From assembly GCA_036583965.1 (NCBI GenBank), contig JAZBQD010000015.1:72332330-72396329 (forward strand): 64,000 nt of DNA, written 5' to 3'. This document shows, one piece after another, positions 13,201 to 26,100 of the stretch. Positions within the stretch are counted from its first letter, which is position 1; every line of letters begins with the position of its first letter. Source of the stretch: Prunella strophiata (lineage: Eukaryota; Chordata; Aves; Passeriformes; Prunellidae). The translations under genes and the position numbers were made by a program. Under the pieces are notes generated by a model, which was not told where the DNA came from, searched no databases, and was given only the letters and a program-made list of their open reading frames with translations.

Positions 13201-13369
13201 CTTAAAACTGTGCTGTCTTTCAAAAATGATCCTCTGAGAGTAACCTTTTCATGCTTACATAGTTTATTTCTTCCCATAGGACTGACTTCTAACAGGTTGC
13301 TTTTCGCCTTTTACTTGCACAACTGCACACTGCATTTCTAACCATTACATTTTTTTTTTTAATTGTGGG
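10287..13369. other. Non-coding AT-rich DNA, no gene seen
   Basis: Only short isolated frames (up to 96 codons) without a splice framework. A short (TA)n run lies near 10562-10572. No recognisable transposon was identified. Confidence 0.55.
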
Positions 13370-14190
13370 AACATCTCTGCAATTTATCAAAGTAATTTTG
13401 AATTCTAAGTTTATGTTTCAACATGCTTGCAGTCTCACCTGATTTTCCATCATCTGTGCATTTAATAAGCTTGTTTTTACTTCAGTATCAAATTAATCCA
13501 TGACAAGACTTAAGTAAAATCAGATTCTGAGCAGACCTCTTCTACTGTGGGTGGTAATTCATTGATAGATGCCCTTCTGATTACAGGTTTCCAAAAAGAT
13601 TTACACCCACGCTGTAGCAGATTTATCCAGATCATCCTGTAATAAATTTTATCTACATCACATCTCCCTAACCTGCTTATAGAGTATCACACTGGGCACC
13701 ATTAAAAGTTTTTATTATTCTTGTGATGTGAAACATATATCTATGTTCCTGTTTCCATTCTATGCACAAGTTTCATCACCCCACTGTAGGATAAAATTAC
13801 ATTGTAATTGATACATTTTATTTTTTACAAATCCACATTAGCTGCTATTAATCTTGTCATATTTCAGACTCTTGTCTGTTTGGAAATGGTTTAGTTGCTT
13901 GTATCAAGATTTCTCAGGGTCCATGACAAAGCTGAAAAATCTGCAAAATCCCCATGAAATCATCCAGCTCATTTCTTTTTACTGTTCTTAGGGTTAATCT
14001 GCATTGAGGCCACCTTTTGTCCCTATACATTTTCAAAAATAACTGCTAATAAATGTGTTTATTTCAGCCATTTTATATACATATTTTAGAATTAAATGTA
14101 TCAGGCCCAGCTGACTTCCAAACACTTATCTTACCTAAATGTATTCATACCTCTTTTCCCCTTGTTCTAGGTTAAGATCTTATCCCACTG
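13370..14190 (-). mobile_element. Old CR1/L3-type LINE relic, reverse-transcriptase part
   Basis: The plus strand reads as a heavily mutated antisense copy of the RT region of an ancient amniote CR1/L3 element. Diagnostic segments occur in the expected order. First comes the antisense of the 'cATCTGcAaATTTaATAAGC' block, which encodes the FADDTK-like active-site neighbourhood, near 13450. The 'AATCCACATTAGCTG' block follows near 13832. The closest segment is 'ATCAGGCCCAGCTGACTTCC' near 14100. Indels and substitutions break every frame, so nothing is coding. The copy is clearly older than the other CR1 fragments in the window. The assignment rests on remembered family consensus. Confidence 0.7.
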
Positions 14191-17100
14191 GTGTGAAGTA
14201 ATCAGTTGTGAAAGCCAGTGATAACTGATGGGGAATTCTGGAAAGGCAAGTTTCAAAAAGTGGATGAAATTAATGGGTTTTCTTCACTATTGGGTAACAA
14301 GCAGGGATCTTTTTCCTACTCTTCTAGCAAGCTCCATATGTAATGGGGATATGTCTTGTCAGTTTCATGGGATTTATACTTTCATCTTTTGTTTCCATAT
14401 GCTCACCTATGTTGTTTTGCATTAATCTTTAGCAACCTGATTTTGTCTTCACTTCCTGGATTTTTTTTTTTTTTGCTTGAAGCAAGTGAAGAAGTCATTC
14501 GTTACATTGATCACTTCTTATCCTTCCCCTTCACTGCACTACAAAATTGTGTGAAAATATGACTACAGCTTAAAGTCATGTGTGATATGACATTCTTCAG
14601 AAGAGGTGATGCCTACTCAGAAGTGAATGTGACAGATAAAAATTTATCAGAGGGAAATATACAGCTAATAAAGAGCAAATTAGCTTTTTCTAAATCAGAT
14701 ATACATTTAATTTACATAGCATGCAGAGGCATTGAAATTGTTGTGGTTTATCTGTTATGTATTTTAAGATTAATATAGACACATTGTCTAGGAGAGCATT
14801 AATGCCTTTTTTGGTTTTCACCTGTTTTTATAAAGCCTGTTTTATAATCCTACAAGTCTGTTTTGCAAACAATGCTAATACCAGTCAATTACACTAGCTG
14901 GCATTTGACAAGACCTACAAACACCTAACAAATTACCAACTGAGTCACTACACGAGCAGGAATTTACAGCTATGAACAATGCTACTATTTCTATTTATAG
15001 GTGTTTCTGACTGATTTTGTTTTGATTACTTACACACACATGCACATGAGCGGGGCTCATCAGCTCATCGTGGCCTCACAGTTGACTCAGTCTGGCAGCT
15101 GATGCATCTACAGCAGATCAGCTGTTCCTCTGTTAAAAGCTGTCACTACAGCCATGTAAGAATTATTATAATTCATATAGCAGAATTCAGTATTTCTGGA
15201 CAAGGGTGGATCCCCTTATACTGAAAGCATTAAATAGTGTCACTGTTTACATAAAAATGACATCTGACAAGGCACAGTATCTTGGTCCTTTGTAATAAAA
15301 AATACTAATTATATATATAATACGTAGTATATTATGTAATTTTAATAATATTTTCAATTAATTCTGTAGAAAATATGACCTCACTCTATGAAAAGAAATG
15401 GTCTAACAAATAATATGAAAATAAATAAAAGATCTTACGTTTGTGCTGTCATACACGCAATCAGCGATGAACAAAGGAATATCTGCATTACACACCTCAG
15501 GCTGTGAAATATCACCAATTTTTTTTAGGGTCCATTTGACCTCCCATTCTTTTGTGATGTCATCAGAAGAGAGAACTCATCAAACCTCTATGTGCTGAGA
15601 TCCAGTAAACTCCCATAGCACTATAGCACCTTCTTGTAGCCAAAATTTCTTTTACTCTGTCTTTAGACTCAAGACCTTTTATATCTTTCTTTTTCTATTG
15701 GATTCACCTCTGATGTGCTTGATTCAAGAGGTGCAGTTGCTCTTGTGCAGAGAAATTCTTTACCATTTCAGGACAACATGCCATTGCACAAAGCAGCTCT
15801 CTGCCACACTCCAGCTCCTACCTCATGAAGCTTTTCTCATGCTGAGAAGAACATAAAGAACTGTTATAACACTGAAGGTGGAATATGTGTTTCAAATTCA
15901 CAGAGCTCAGCTTTATAGAGCATAATACTCCCACAGGCATTGACTGAGAGGAAAAATGAGCCAGGTTTAACTTCTAGTCTTTCTTACTTACACACCAAAG
16001 AATATGCAGGGGAAGCTAGTCACTAGCTAGTCCCTGCTTTGCTTTTGGGAGTCAGAGCAGAGGTGGTGCTCCAGGATGCTGCTTGTAGCACCTACATTGC
16101 CTGCTACTGTCAGAAACTATTGCTATCACAGGGCAGAGTAAAGGTTGAGCCAAGGAAGGCTGGAAAAGTCCATCAGTGGACCTCTTCTGTCCTACTGGGG
16201 ATGTAAGGAAGCCATGAGAAGAGCTCAAAAAGGCAAAACTGAGCACCCCAGGAAAACTGGGGAATGCTGAAGCACTTCGAAACAACCCCCACCTCTGGGA
16301 GACCTGGACCTCACATGTCACATAGGCACTCTGGCTGTGACTGCCAAAAAGATAAATGAGCTATGACTGGGCACCAGAAGGGCTGGGATGGAAAAATTGG
16401 TAGCACATGCTCTGGACATAGTCAGATGGTGAGGAGTATGCAGCATACACAAGAGCTCTTTTCACCCTTGTTGTAAGGCCTTTTCCCCTCTTGTCTGCCT
16501 AATTTTTGATGTAGTGGCAAGACTTGGCTCTGATTGCATTAGAACAGACATTTTTGTGTTGCAAGATACACTCAGGTATCATTTTGGACACCATTTGGCA
16601 GCTCCTAGAAAACAAACAAGGATTCTCAACCTGGACACAAAAATGCAGCTAGCATTATTTCCAAAGGCAAAAAATGCTGAAAGGTTTTTCATTTTATGTT
16701 TGAAAACCATCTTATCAGAATGTGCCAGTGGTTAATTTTCCTAACATTTTATGTGTGTAACACGAAGGGACAATAAAACACTGGGAAAGGTAAAAACAAT
16801 CAGAGGTTGTAGACCATATGGTGAGGGCAGATCTAGAAGAACAATAAAGTCATCATCCTCTGGCCTTTAATGTTCATTTGTTTTCTGGTTGTTTGTAATG
16901 TGCCCTGTGGCAGCATTATAAATCTTTTACCCGTGTAATAACTCTTACTACTTCTTTTCTTGCAATTACAAAAGGTGTTTTATTTTTATCAGCCATTCCA
17001 GACAACACAGATCCTATCTAATGTATATCTGGAGCAGTAAAAAGATTGAGTGTATAAGTGTCTCATATAGTGTGATACATAAAATCAAACATTAATAAAG

Positions 17101-19084
17101 GCTTTTGACAACCTCCATCTGTTTGATCTTCACACTTCTCCCTCTGCTTTTTTAAGAGATAAAGTCTTGAAGTATTTCAGCATTTCCTCTAACTCATCTA
17201 GTCTGTCAATTTTTTGCAGCAACTTCTCAGTTGCTTAGTCCTATGACCAAATCAGAGAACACTGTTTTTGTTGGGGTCATAGGTGTTACTTTTGTGTCTC
17301 TGGAAAACACACAGAAAATATCTTGGAGCACTTCTGAATCTGAGGATGAGCTGCTGCAAAGCGTTGACTGTGGGGTCATGGAAAGTGTGACTACATGTAC
17401 TGAGATGTAGGAGTAAAAAAGATTGAGAAATTCTTGAACAGTGTTTTATCCAGTTATAAATGCACACTTGAGCTGAAAAAAGAATTACCATTTCCTTGTT
17501 TCAAGCATAAAGTATCAGGATATGTTTTCTTGATGCAGTTTATTGAATGTCCATGTCAGTAGCTAAAGCATGGGAAGTGCAGATCTTGGTCACAAGAATT
17601 CTCTTATCACCAGTTCAACCTTCTTTTACCGAAATTAGATCCAGAAAATTAAAAGTAAGTACCTAAACCGGTAGTTCTGTCTCCATGCTTAGACCCTCTG
17701 ACACTGCAACTATATTTTATAATTCTGTCCTGGAGTTCAAGCTAAAATCAAAATTTCCCAGGACTTAAAAAAATCCCACCACCAACAATAAAAAACCAAA
17801 CACAAACATCCTCCCAAAATCAGGAGGCATGAATCCATAGGCTGAAAATGAGCAGTTTATTGCTTGTCTTCCACATATGACTTGCTGCTTTCCTGTAAGC
17901 ACAAACATGAGGCTACAGTTTCATGCTCTCTGTGAGTATAAAGTAGGTGAAATAGATTTAAGATTCATATGTAAGAAAAAAAAATTATATATTTTGGTAT
18001 GTGAGGAAATAGTCTGACAATTAAACACACCTCAAGAGTTTTCATATAAGCCACTGAAGTCCTTGAAAATATTTAACCCTTTCCTTGTATGTTTGGTTTA
18101 ATACAAGTAATTATTTTCTTTCATTTGCTAAAAGTGTTCTCATTCTATTTTGAAAGATTATATAAAATTGAAAGAAATATAATCAAAACCTGTACATATC
18201 ATGCTATGAGAAACCATTTAGTGATATTATAATGGCCTTAGCCTAATTCAAAATTTTTTCTTCATGAAGATACATTCTCAAGTACCAGGGAGATGAGAAA
18301 ACACTTAAATAATTTTTCTTTGCTGTGCTTTCATAGGTGATGTCATATATGTTGTAAAGAAAATATTCATACCAATTTTGTAGATATTAATTCTAAAATA
18401 TGTAATCAAAAAGAAGTAAGATTTAGAAAGAAATAATAGAAGACAATAGAAGAAGTTAAATCTATCTGTAGAATAAATGTATTCTGAATTCCTTTTCATA
18501 TAATCAAATTATTTCCTATGTTTTCATGGTGTAGCACAGCACTTCTTAAGAGCATCAAAACCAAGTAGGACCAAAACCACATCTGCCTTCTACTTATGAA
18601 TAAAAATCAAGCAATCCTGTATTTGTTCATTTCTCTAAGGAAGAACTGCTTCACTAAAATTTTAGTCCATGGTTGTACCAATAAAACAACTTAAGAAAAT
18701 ACTTACCAGTGGACTATGAGTTGATGTTAGTGCAGGAATCACATTTTGCTAAAATAGATGCTGTGGGAATATTTGTAATTTCAAAAGGAGCCCCACTAAA
18801 GACTCTATAGATCAAAAAAAAAAAAAAAAAAAAGGCAGGTGTCTAACAGAATGTTTCTCCCACCACACCAGTTGTTGTTTAACACTGATTCAAAACCAAA
18901 TACAGCCAGTAGAACTGGAGCAATATCATTGCAGTTCTGTTACAACTATATCCTTTGGAAAATCCCTGAGGAACTTTCTTGGTGAAGTATCTCTGAGGTA
19001 GTCTTTTTTTTTAATCAATCCAGAAGGAAATGGCCAAGGAGTTTTCACAGGACTTTTACTATATCACAGATGTCTCAAACAGCT
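14191..19084. other. Non-coding DNA, no gene seen; possible conserved blocks
   Basis: No coding or transposon signal was recognised. The stretch 14,800-15,180 has a more balanced composition, with several CAGCTG E-box-like words and TGACTCA at 15,083, and could be a regulatory element. An AT-only patch lies at 15,300-15,370. A poly-A run lies at 18,813-18,833. Confidence 0.5.
18813..18833. repeat. Poly-A tract
   Basis: A run of about 21 A residues with no recognisable transposon body immediately upstream. It is treated as a simple repeat. Confidence 0.8.
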
Positions 19085-19200
19085 TTAAGGAGGGTTTCAA
19101 GAGCTGGTTGGACAAAGCAGCCTGGTCTGTGTTGAACACTGACTGTGCTTTAATAAGGGAGTTGGGAATAAGTGATGTCCTAAGGTCCTTTCCTAAATGC
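19085..19200 (+). mobile_element. Probable degraded CR1 3' end
   Basis: Weak but ordered resemblance to the CR1 3' region. 'GGTTTCAAGAGCTGGTTGGAC' resembles 'ttcaagagcaggctggac', and at the end 'GAGTTGGGAATAAGTGATG' with 'TAAGGTCCTTTCCTAA' resembles 'ggttggaactagatgatc…aaggtccttccaac'. No terminal octamer repeat remains. It is short and diverged, so it may be an older CR1 subfamily or a coincidence. Confidence 0.5.
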
Positions 19201-22200
19201 ATAAACTTATCACTGACCTCAGTGTGATTTTTGAAATGTCTATTTGTGACAGACTAAGCTAATGTGCAATAAATATTCCATTATTATGAATTAAAATTAG
19301 TTTTAGGAGCCTGCAGCATTATTCACTTCCATCAGTATAGTTTAAAAAGTGACTTCTGGACCAGGTGTGATGTTGTGACTGATTGCTGGACACCTACAAA
19401 AGAGTGATTAACAATTCTTCAAAGAAACCAGTGCTCTTAAACATTCAAATACCTCCATATGTATTTGATCTATCTTTCCTCTGTATAGCAGACTATCTCT
19501 TCTGTCTCTTTTTTCTTTTTTTATATGATATACTCAAAGGGTCTTTTGTTCTGAAGAGATGTTTCCATATATTCTGCTTGGTCAAATTTCATTTTCATAT
19601 TCTACTATATTATGATCCTTGAAAATATTTAATTTTTTAAGGACTGTAAAAAATTGGAATATTGTCATTCAATCTTAGAAAGTGCATTACATTGCATTTC
19701 CTTTAAATTCTAGATCTGCGTACCTTCTATATCTGCTAGGACAAAAAATTTTACAGTAAAACGATGGTTGAAAAAAATGTGGAACCATGTGTTACTATAC
19801 TATAGACAAAAATATTGTTCAAACTCAGATTTTTCTTCTTTTCATGCACAATTTTGATTGCAATGTGAAAAATGTAGGCTCTGGGGAGCAGGATTGAGAA
19901 AGGAGGAACTTAAAATTCAGGGGTGTTTAATGAGGTAATGTGCTAAAGCCTCAGATAGTATTCTGCTGTTGAAGCTTCCATCCTTTTTCCATACACAGAG
20001 TGCCATTGATCAAACTGTATTTTTCTTGTGGAGTAACTGATGTGTACTAGAACTTCTATAAAGCCACAAGGAATTCTCCTGGTAACAAGATAATTTCTCC
20101 ACAAGACAATGAAACTTCATATGTACGTTGTCCATTATCTTCCTGAATAGCTCTCCCAAATAACAATAATAATAAAAAAAGGTAGACAAGGACCTTCTTG
20201 TATTGTCTGGACTGGCTCTTAGTGAGGGTAAATGTGTGTGACAACACACCCTACTTCTGTCAACCTTGACACTTTTGCCACCATGCTTTGCTACAGGGCT
20301 CACAAGTGGACTTTGCTGTCCAATCTACTCCTTACTGTTACTTATTTCCTTCTTGTCTCTGTGCACCTCATTTTCCATGACTCTTTGGAAAGAACTCGTG
20401 CCCATATTCTTCCTCCCAATCCTTTCCCAACAGATGGCACAGGATAACTCTGTTTATTTTCTTTAGACTTCTTCAGACCAAGCAAAGAGCCTCTCCCAGT
20501 CCTTTCCTCCCAAATTATTGTAATTACTAATTCCAGGATTTGTCAGAGGGTCTCTTTTTGTACTATCATTCCCAAGAGAGCTTAGAATATGAGTACTTCT
20601 GATTTACCTGAAATAAATCTGGAATTGTTTGTAAATGGACCAGCATGAACAGATGTGTGAGTTTGTGCTTGCATACATATGTCTCTGTGTTAGAGATATA
20701 AAGAATGGGGAGTTCCCATTCTCATGGGACCAAACCACTTCAAAGCTTCCCCTTTTTATTTTAATGAATTCTACTTTTTGTGTAGAATCCCTATCTCCAA
20801 AATGACAATAATCTCCCGCTAATTGTTAATCTCTTTCTTGTTTTTAAGACTAAAAACCAAAGAAGACTAAGAATAAAACAAGTAACTATCACAGAAGAGT
20901 TTTTCTATGTGAATGGTTTCTTTCTGCTCTCTCTGTACTTTTCTTTCAAATTCAGACAGCCTGTAGCACAGTCTGAATTGTGTTACAAAAAACTGCATAA
21001 AACCCCTCTGTGTTAAAGCAGCTGGTTGTTGCTTCACCTTTTTTCTTTCACATGATGCTTTGTCCATTAAAATATCCATTTTAGCCAGATGGATGTAAGT
21101 CTGAGGATCCCTGTCCATGAATGTTTACCTACAGCAGCAGCATTTCAGTGCACTGCTGAATCAATGATCAGAATTGTTAAGGAGAATCAATATGTTGTTT
21201 CATTTGATCTGAGATATCACCTTAGCATCCATTTATGTAAACCTCAAAGATCTCTGGAGATTACTTTGCACAACTATTTTTCCAGAATATAATGAAAAAT
21301 TAATTTAAATTGGCAAGCACTGTTGAGAGCAAAAATCTTTAAAATTTTATATATAGAAGAAAATATCATCAATAAACTCCAGGTATAAGTGTGGCTGGTC
21401 ATTCTGCAAAGAATGATTTTTCATTATTTTTATTCTACTTAATTCTTTTGGCTCCACCATAACTTGCAAGTGTAGTGTACAGAAGAAAAACAGGTTTAAA
21501 ATAAAAACTCAGAACCAATATAAAGTATTTAGTAAGGGGTTTTGTTCTTTAAGGGATATAATACGTTTTGAGCATTAGAGACTAATAAGGAATGTGGAAT
21601 AATTTCAGTGCAAAAACTTTCACAGTGATTTAAAAACATTACAAAATAAACAATTTGTGGCTGGCTAGTACTTGCATTTTACAGTACTACATACATTCAA
21701 ACCAAATCACCTTAGTTTCAGAATACAAATATACTAGTAACTAAATACATGATAGTTCCAGTTAGCAAGGAAATAATTTATATCCAGTTTAGGGAAAGTT
21801 TAATAATCAATAGATATCTGCTATTTCACTGTGATGAACAACCAGCCAATGGACTTCCCTTCAACCATATTGCAAGCCATTACAAAGCAGATACCTTTAT
21901 TTAATTACTTGTTAACCCAGGATTTAAATAGCTGTGTCATCTAAGGAAGAGACAAACCATATATTCCTATCATAGAGAGAAACCTGTATTAATGTAAACC
22001 AGTATGTGATATTTTACTGGGTGATATATAAATTTCCAATGATGTATCTGACTCAAAATTCTCAGACTTTACCTGCTGAAATATAATTACAGTCTTGAGT
22101 TGAGTCATATGCCCTGGATTGAATTCTGTCTAAAATGAAACATAATAAGTGTTTGAATGAGGTAAGACATAAGACTCTGGGAAGAACGTGGGAAGTACAT

Positions 22201-23130
22201 GATAGTGCAAAAGGAAGGTGAAATAACCTGAATTATGTAGGCAGTAGAGAACATGCCTAAGTAACAGCAATTTGTAAATAATTAATGGAGAAACTACCTA
22301 AGTGTTAACAAGATCATATGATTTCAGAATAATTTCATTTTGGGTTGTGCTGGTAATGCAGTCCCACTACATATGAAAAAAATAAAGAGGAATTTTTCAT
22401 ATTCTGTTATAACATTTCACACTGCAAAATTGGACATCTCCTTTACCCATAGAAATTATTGCTCAGACTGTGATCAGGAAGACCCTTAGTCTTCCCTCTA
22501 TTCATATAATAACAGATATAAAACACATAGTTGTCCATAAGCCTCCCCACCTGTTTATCAAATCAGACTACATTTTAAGCTACATTGGACTATTTAAAGA
22601 GAGCTTGTACTTCAAATACATTCTCCATCAGTAGTCATGGAGGGAGCATAGTGTTCGTGGTTCACTTACAGCAAAATGTGGTTATTCCGAGCAGCATTCA
22701 TTAGTCAGCAGCATTCTGGCAAGGAAAGCAAGGGCAGAAAACTTTTCCAGGAATGGATGAATGTGGATTGGACAACAGCTGCTGCAGTGTGAGCAGTGCT
22801 CTTTGTTTCTGTGGTCCGATGTCCTCTTATTTCTCAGCCAAGTCTCAGCTCTTCAGACCTTCTGCCACGGCCCATGAAAGGGAGTTTGTTTGATGGTATG
22901 ATTGAGCAATTCTGGGGTCACTGGATTGCTCAGTAATACTTGAGCTTCATCACAACTTCCTTTATTCAAAAAGGATAAATAAGCACAGTGAATTATCAAT
23001 ATTCATATGAAAACTCCATTGTAACAGTGTGTCAAATGGTAAATGGGCTTTAAGTAGAGGTACTTGTACTTATTTACTGTTTCAAAGAATCTGGAAAACA
23101 CATGTTAAAATAAGATAAAATTATCTAAAA

Positions 23131-23158
23131 GAAAAAAAAAAAAAAAAAAAGAAAAAAA
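23131..23158. repeat. A-rich simple repeat
   Basis: Poly-A interrupted by single G residues. No attached element was recognised. Confidence 0.8.
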
Positions 23159-26100
23159 TGTCTCACCTGATTACAAAACTGAAAACTACAGTCAAAGATC
23201 CCCAAAGAGCCTTTTTAAAATGTCTGGATCTAGCAGTAAAAGTAATTTGTTGCTGTAGGGACATATTTCATAGGGAAAACAAGGCTATTTCTGTCTTTCA
23301 GGTCTTTGAAAGATGGTAGTTTTCCTATTATTTTTTAAAGGGAACAAACACAAAATAGGGAAAGTGATATCTGGTAACAGAGAAGAGCTCTGTTCTTATC
23401 TTTTTTTCCCCCCATTTTTTTACTGCTTTTTAGTGTCCAAGGCTGGAGCTCAATCACTGTAAGTATTATCACCAAATTCATTCCCCTGAGTTCTGGGCAG
23501 ATAACAGAGAAGGAAGGCTTCACATTAATCAGAAAGGGGATTTTGTTAATTTTATAATGAGCTAATCTGGAAACACCCTTAGGGAGATAAGTTCAGGAAT
23601 CAAAATCAAAGGCTGAAGTCTCAGGAGTGAAAAAAACCGGTTATTTCCATACTTGATGGTTGGGTTTTGTGTCCACCTGTTCCTTTCAAAGTGCCTCTTT
23701 AAAGACCATTAAAAAGGCAGTGATTAAGGGCAGATGTTGAACAGACTGTGTTTCCAACACACCAGTTTGCCTTCATTCATTTCTATGCTGCTTTTTTTTC
23801 TGGCTAAAGATGGTTTCAGTGCAGTCCTTTCATCATATCCACAGACAGATGTAATTTTTTAAATAAATTTTCTTCCTTTCTCTCTCTTTGGTAACTTTTA
23901 CCCCTCAGTGTACGTTATTATCAGCTATCAAAACATTTTATAAACTTTCATTGACTTTGCAACCCTTCAGCTCACAGCCAGAACAGACCTCATGAACCAC
24001 AGTTATTACAGTCGGCAGAAATAGGTCCATTATTTTCTCAGTGTAAAGCTGATTCAAACTACAGTTAACAAAATTGAAAAAAATGAAAGTACTCACTGCT
24101 GCATCACTGGGCTTGACATTTCTAAATAATCGTAGCGTTTCCCTTGTCATTTCCACCGTTGCTCAAAGAACCAGGCTCTGGGAAGTTTCTCATGAAATTA
24201 CACCATTTTGCAGGAGACTATATAAAATGAATAAGGGTCAAAACTGGACCAAAAGAATCTTATAATATAAAGTAAATATTGATGGTTATCTCTGTGGCAT
24301 TGCATAACTGTGAAACTCAATATTATATCTCATGAATGCAAGCTGTGTTTGCTGATGACTAAACTCTTGAGTTAGAAATAAGACTTTGGTGAAACTCTGG
24401 AGTAGTGCCTGACACTGGAATTTTGCTGAGGCTTAGCAAGGTAATGCCCTCATCTCTTTCTGAAACAGAACTGATCCAGGAATGTAGTCATCATGTTGCT
24501 TCTGTAAGGAACTCTAGAGAATTAACAAGTTGTTTAAGAATGCTTATTGCAGATGGTGTGGGAATCAGTCCAGATACAAAAGAGATGAAACTCAGCTATT
24601 GCTTCTCTTGTACTTGATCTTGAACTCTAGAAAGGAAAAACTTGTAGAAAAGTCACTTTGAAAACTCAGCAGGAGGCTTGTCTGACTAAAGCCTGCACTC
24701 TTAGGCCTGTAATTGCATAAATGTTAATTAAATAAGGCAGCTAATGAGAACTGACTGACAGGAACTAAGCAGAAGTAAAGAGCAGCTGGGATTCTGCCAC
24801 ATGTAGTCCTCATCCCACTCCAGCAACAATTTCCCATATTTCCCTCTCTTCTCTACTGAATGCAGGCTCAAACCAATATCCTGTCTGGCTTGGCTAATTC
24901 CCAAGATAAACAAGTCTTTTTGTTCCCTGAGGAACAAGTTTAGCTGTGCTGGTGAAGTGAAAAGGGAATCAGGTAAGAGACAGGGTGACAAGGACAAGGA
25001 GAAAGAAGATTCTTTCCATCAGAGCAGACAAAGAAGAAAATGGGAGTGGATAGGGGCAGTAATGCCCCCAAAAGGTGAATGATGCCAAAGAGACTGTAAG
25101 AGAAAACTGAAAGTGAAATACAAGGGCCTGCTACAAATATCACAAGTCTGTTTGAATTTTTCTAGTGGGGACTGCTGTTAAAGAACTTCCAGTCCTAAAT
25201 CCAAAGAACCAGAGGAATGGAAAAATGAATCACCTATCATACAGAACAAGAAAGGTGGATGTAAGGTGGAAAAAAAAGAGATTCTGATAGAAACAAAGAA
25301 AAATACACAAATTGCTATTCTTGAGGTAAAATATTCCCACTGAGATGGCCCGACCATTACTGAGCTACATGTGGAGGAGGAGAGGAAGGGCAGAGGCACT
25401 GAAATAATATATTAGTCAATTTCAGGAAAAGATTTCAACAAATTAGTACCACTGCAACAACATAAAAATATTCTAAAGATTCCAAGAACTTAAACCTGTG
25501 GTTCTTCATATTATAAACACTACAAGTATTTATATTTCTGTGCTTACCATACTTTTAATTTCCTAGATATGGATAACACAAAAAATTATTATGAAGAGTA
25601 ACAATGTCATTTCTGTTTGCAAAGCTAAAAGATTTTGTCATTCAAGAGTGCTACAATGTAAAGAATTAAAGTTATTCTGGAAGTCTCATAAGTGCTAAGC
25701 ACACAAACCAGTATCTTGGAGTTGTTCAGCTTAAATCAAAAAGAAGTTTAAGAATCCAGTCTACTACATAATTCTTTCTAGTTCAAACTCACAGATTTGA
25801 GTTTTACAAAGGAATTCAGAGGTCAAAATGAGGGGATTCATGTGTCCAAGGCTCTGGAAGCATGTGAAGGAAACATTTACAGTACTTGGAGTTTGTTGCC
25901 AAGCACAAAGGAAATTCTGCAGAGCCCTAGATTTAGTTGAACACCTAGGCAGCTAAAATAAAAAGCCTGGAAACTTGGATAAAAATATCCTGAGAAAATA
26001 TTGATTATCAAAGAATCTTATCAGGAAGGTCAGAAAGTTAAGAACGAAGATGATTAAACAAAGTTGAGCTCATCCTGATCAGTGATGAAGGGTCAAAATA

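Noticed and set aside
16052..16321. 89-codon minus-strand frame, Ser/Phe/Pro-rich
   Set aside because: No family was recognised and there is no start or splice context. The length is within chance for this composition.
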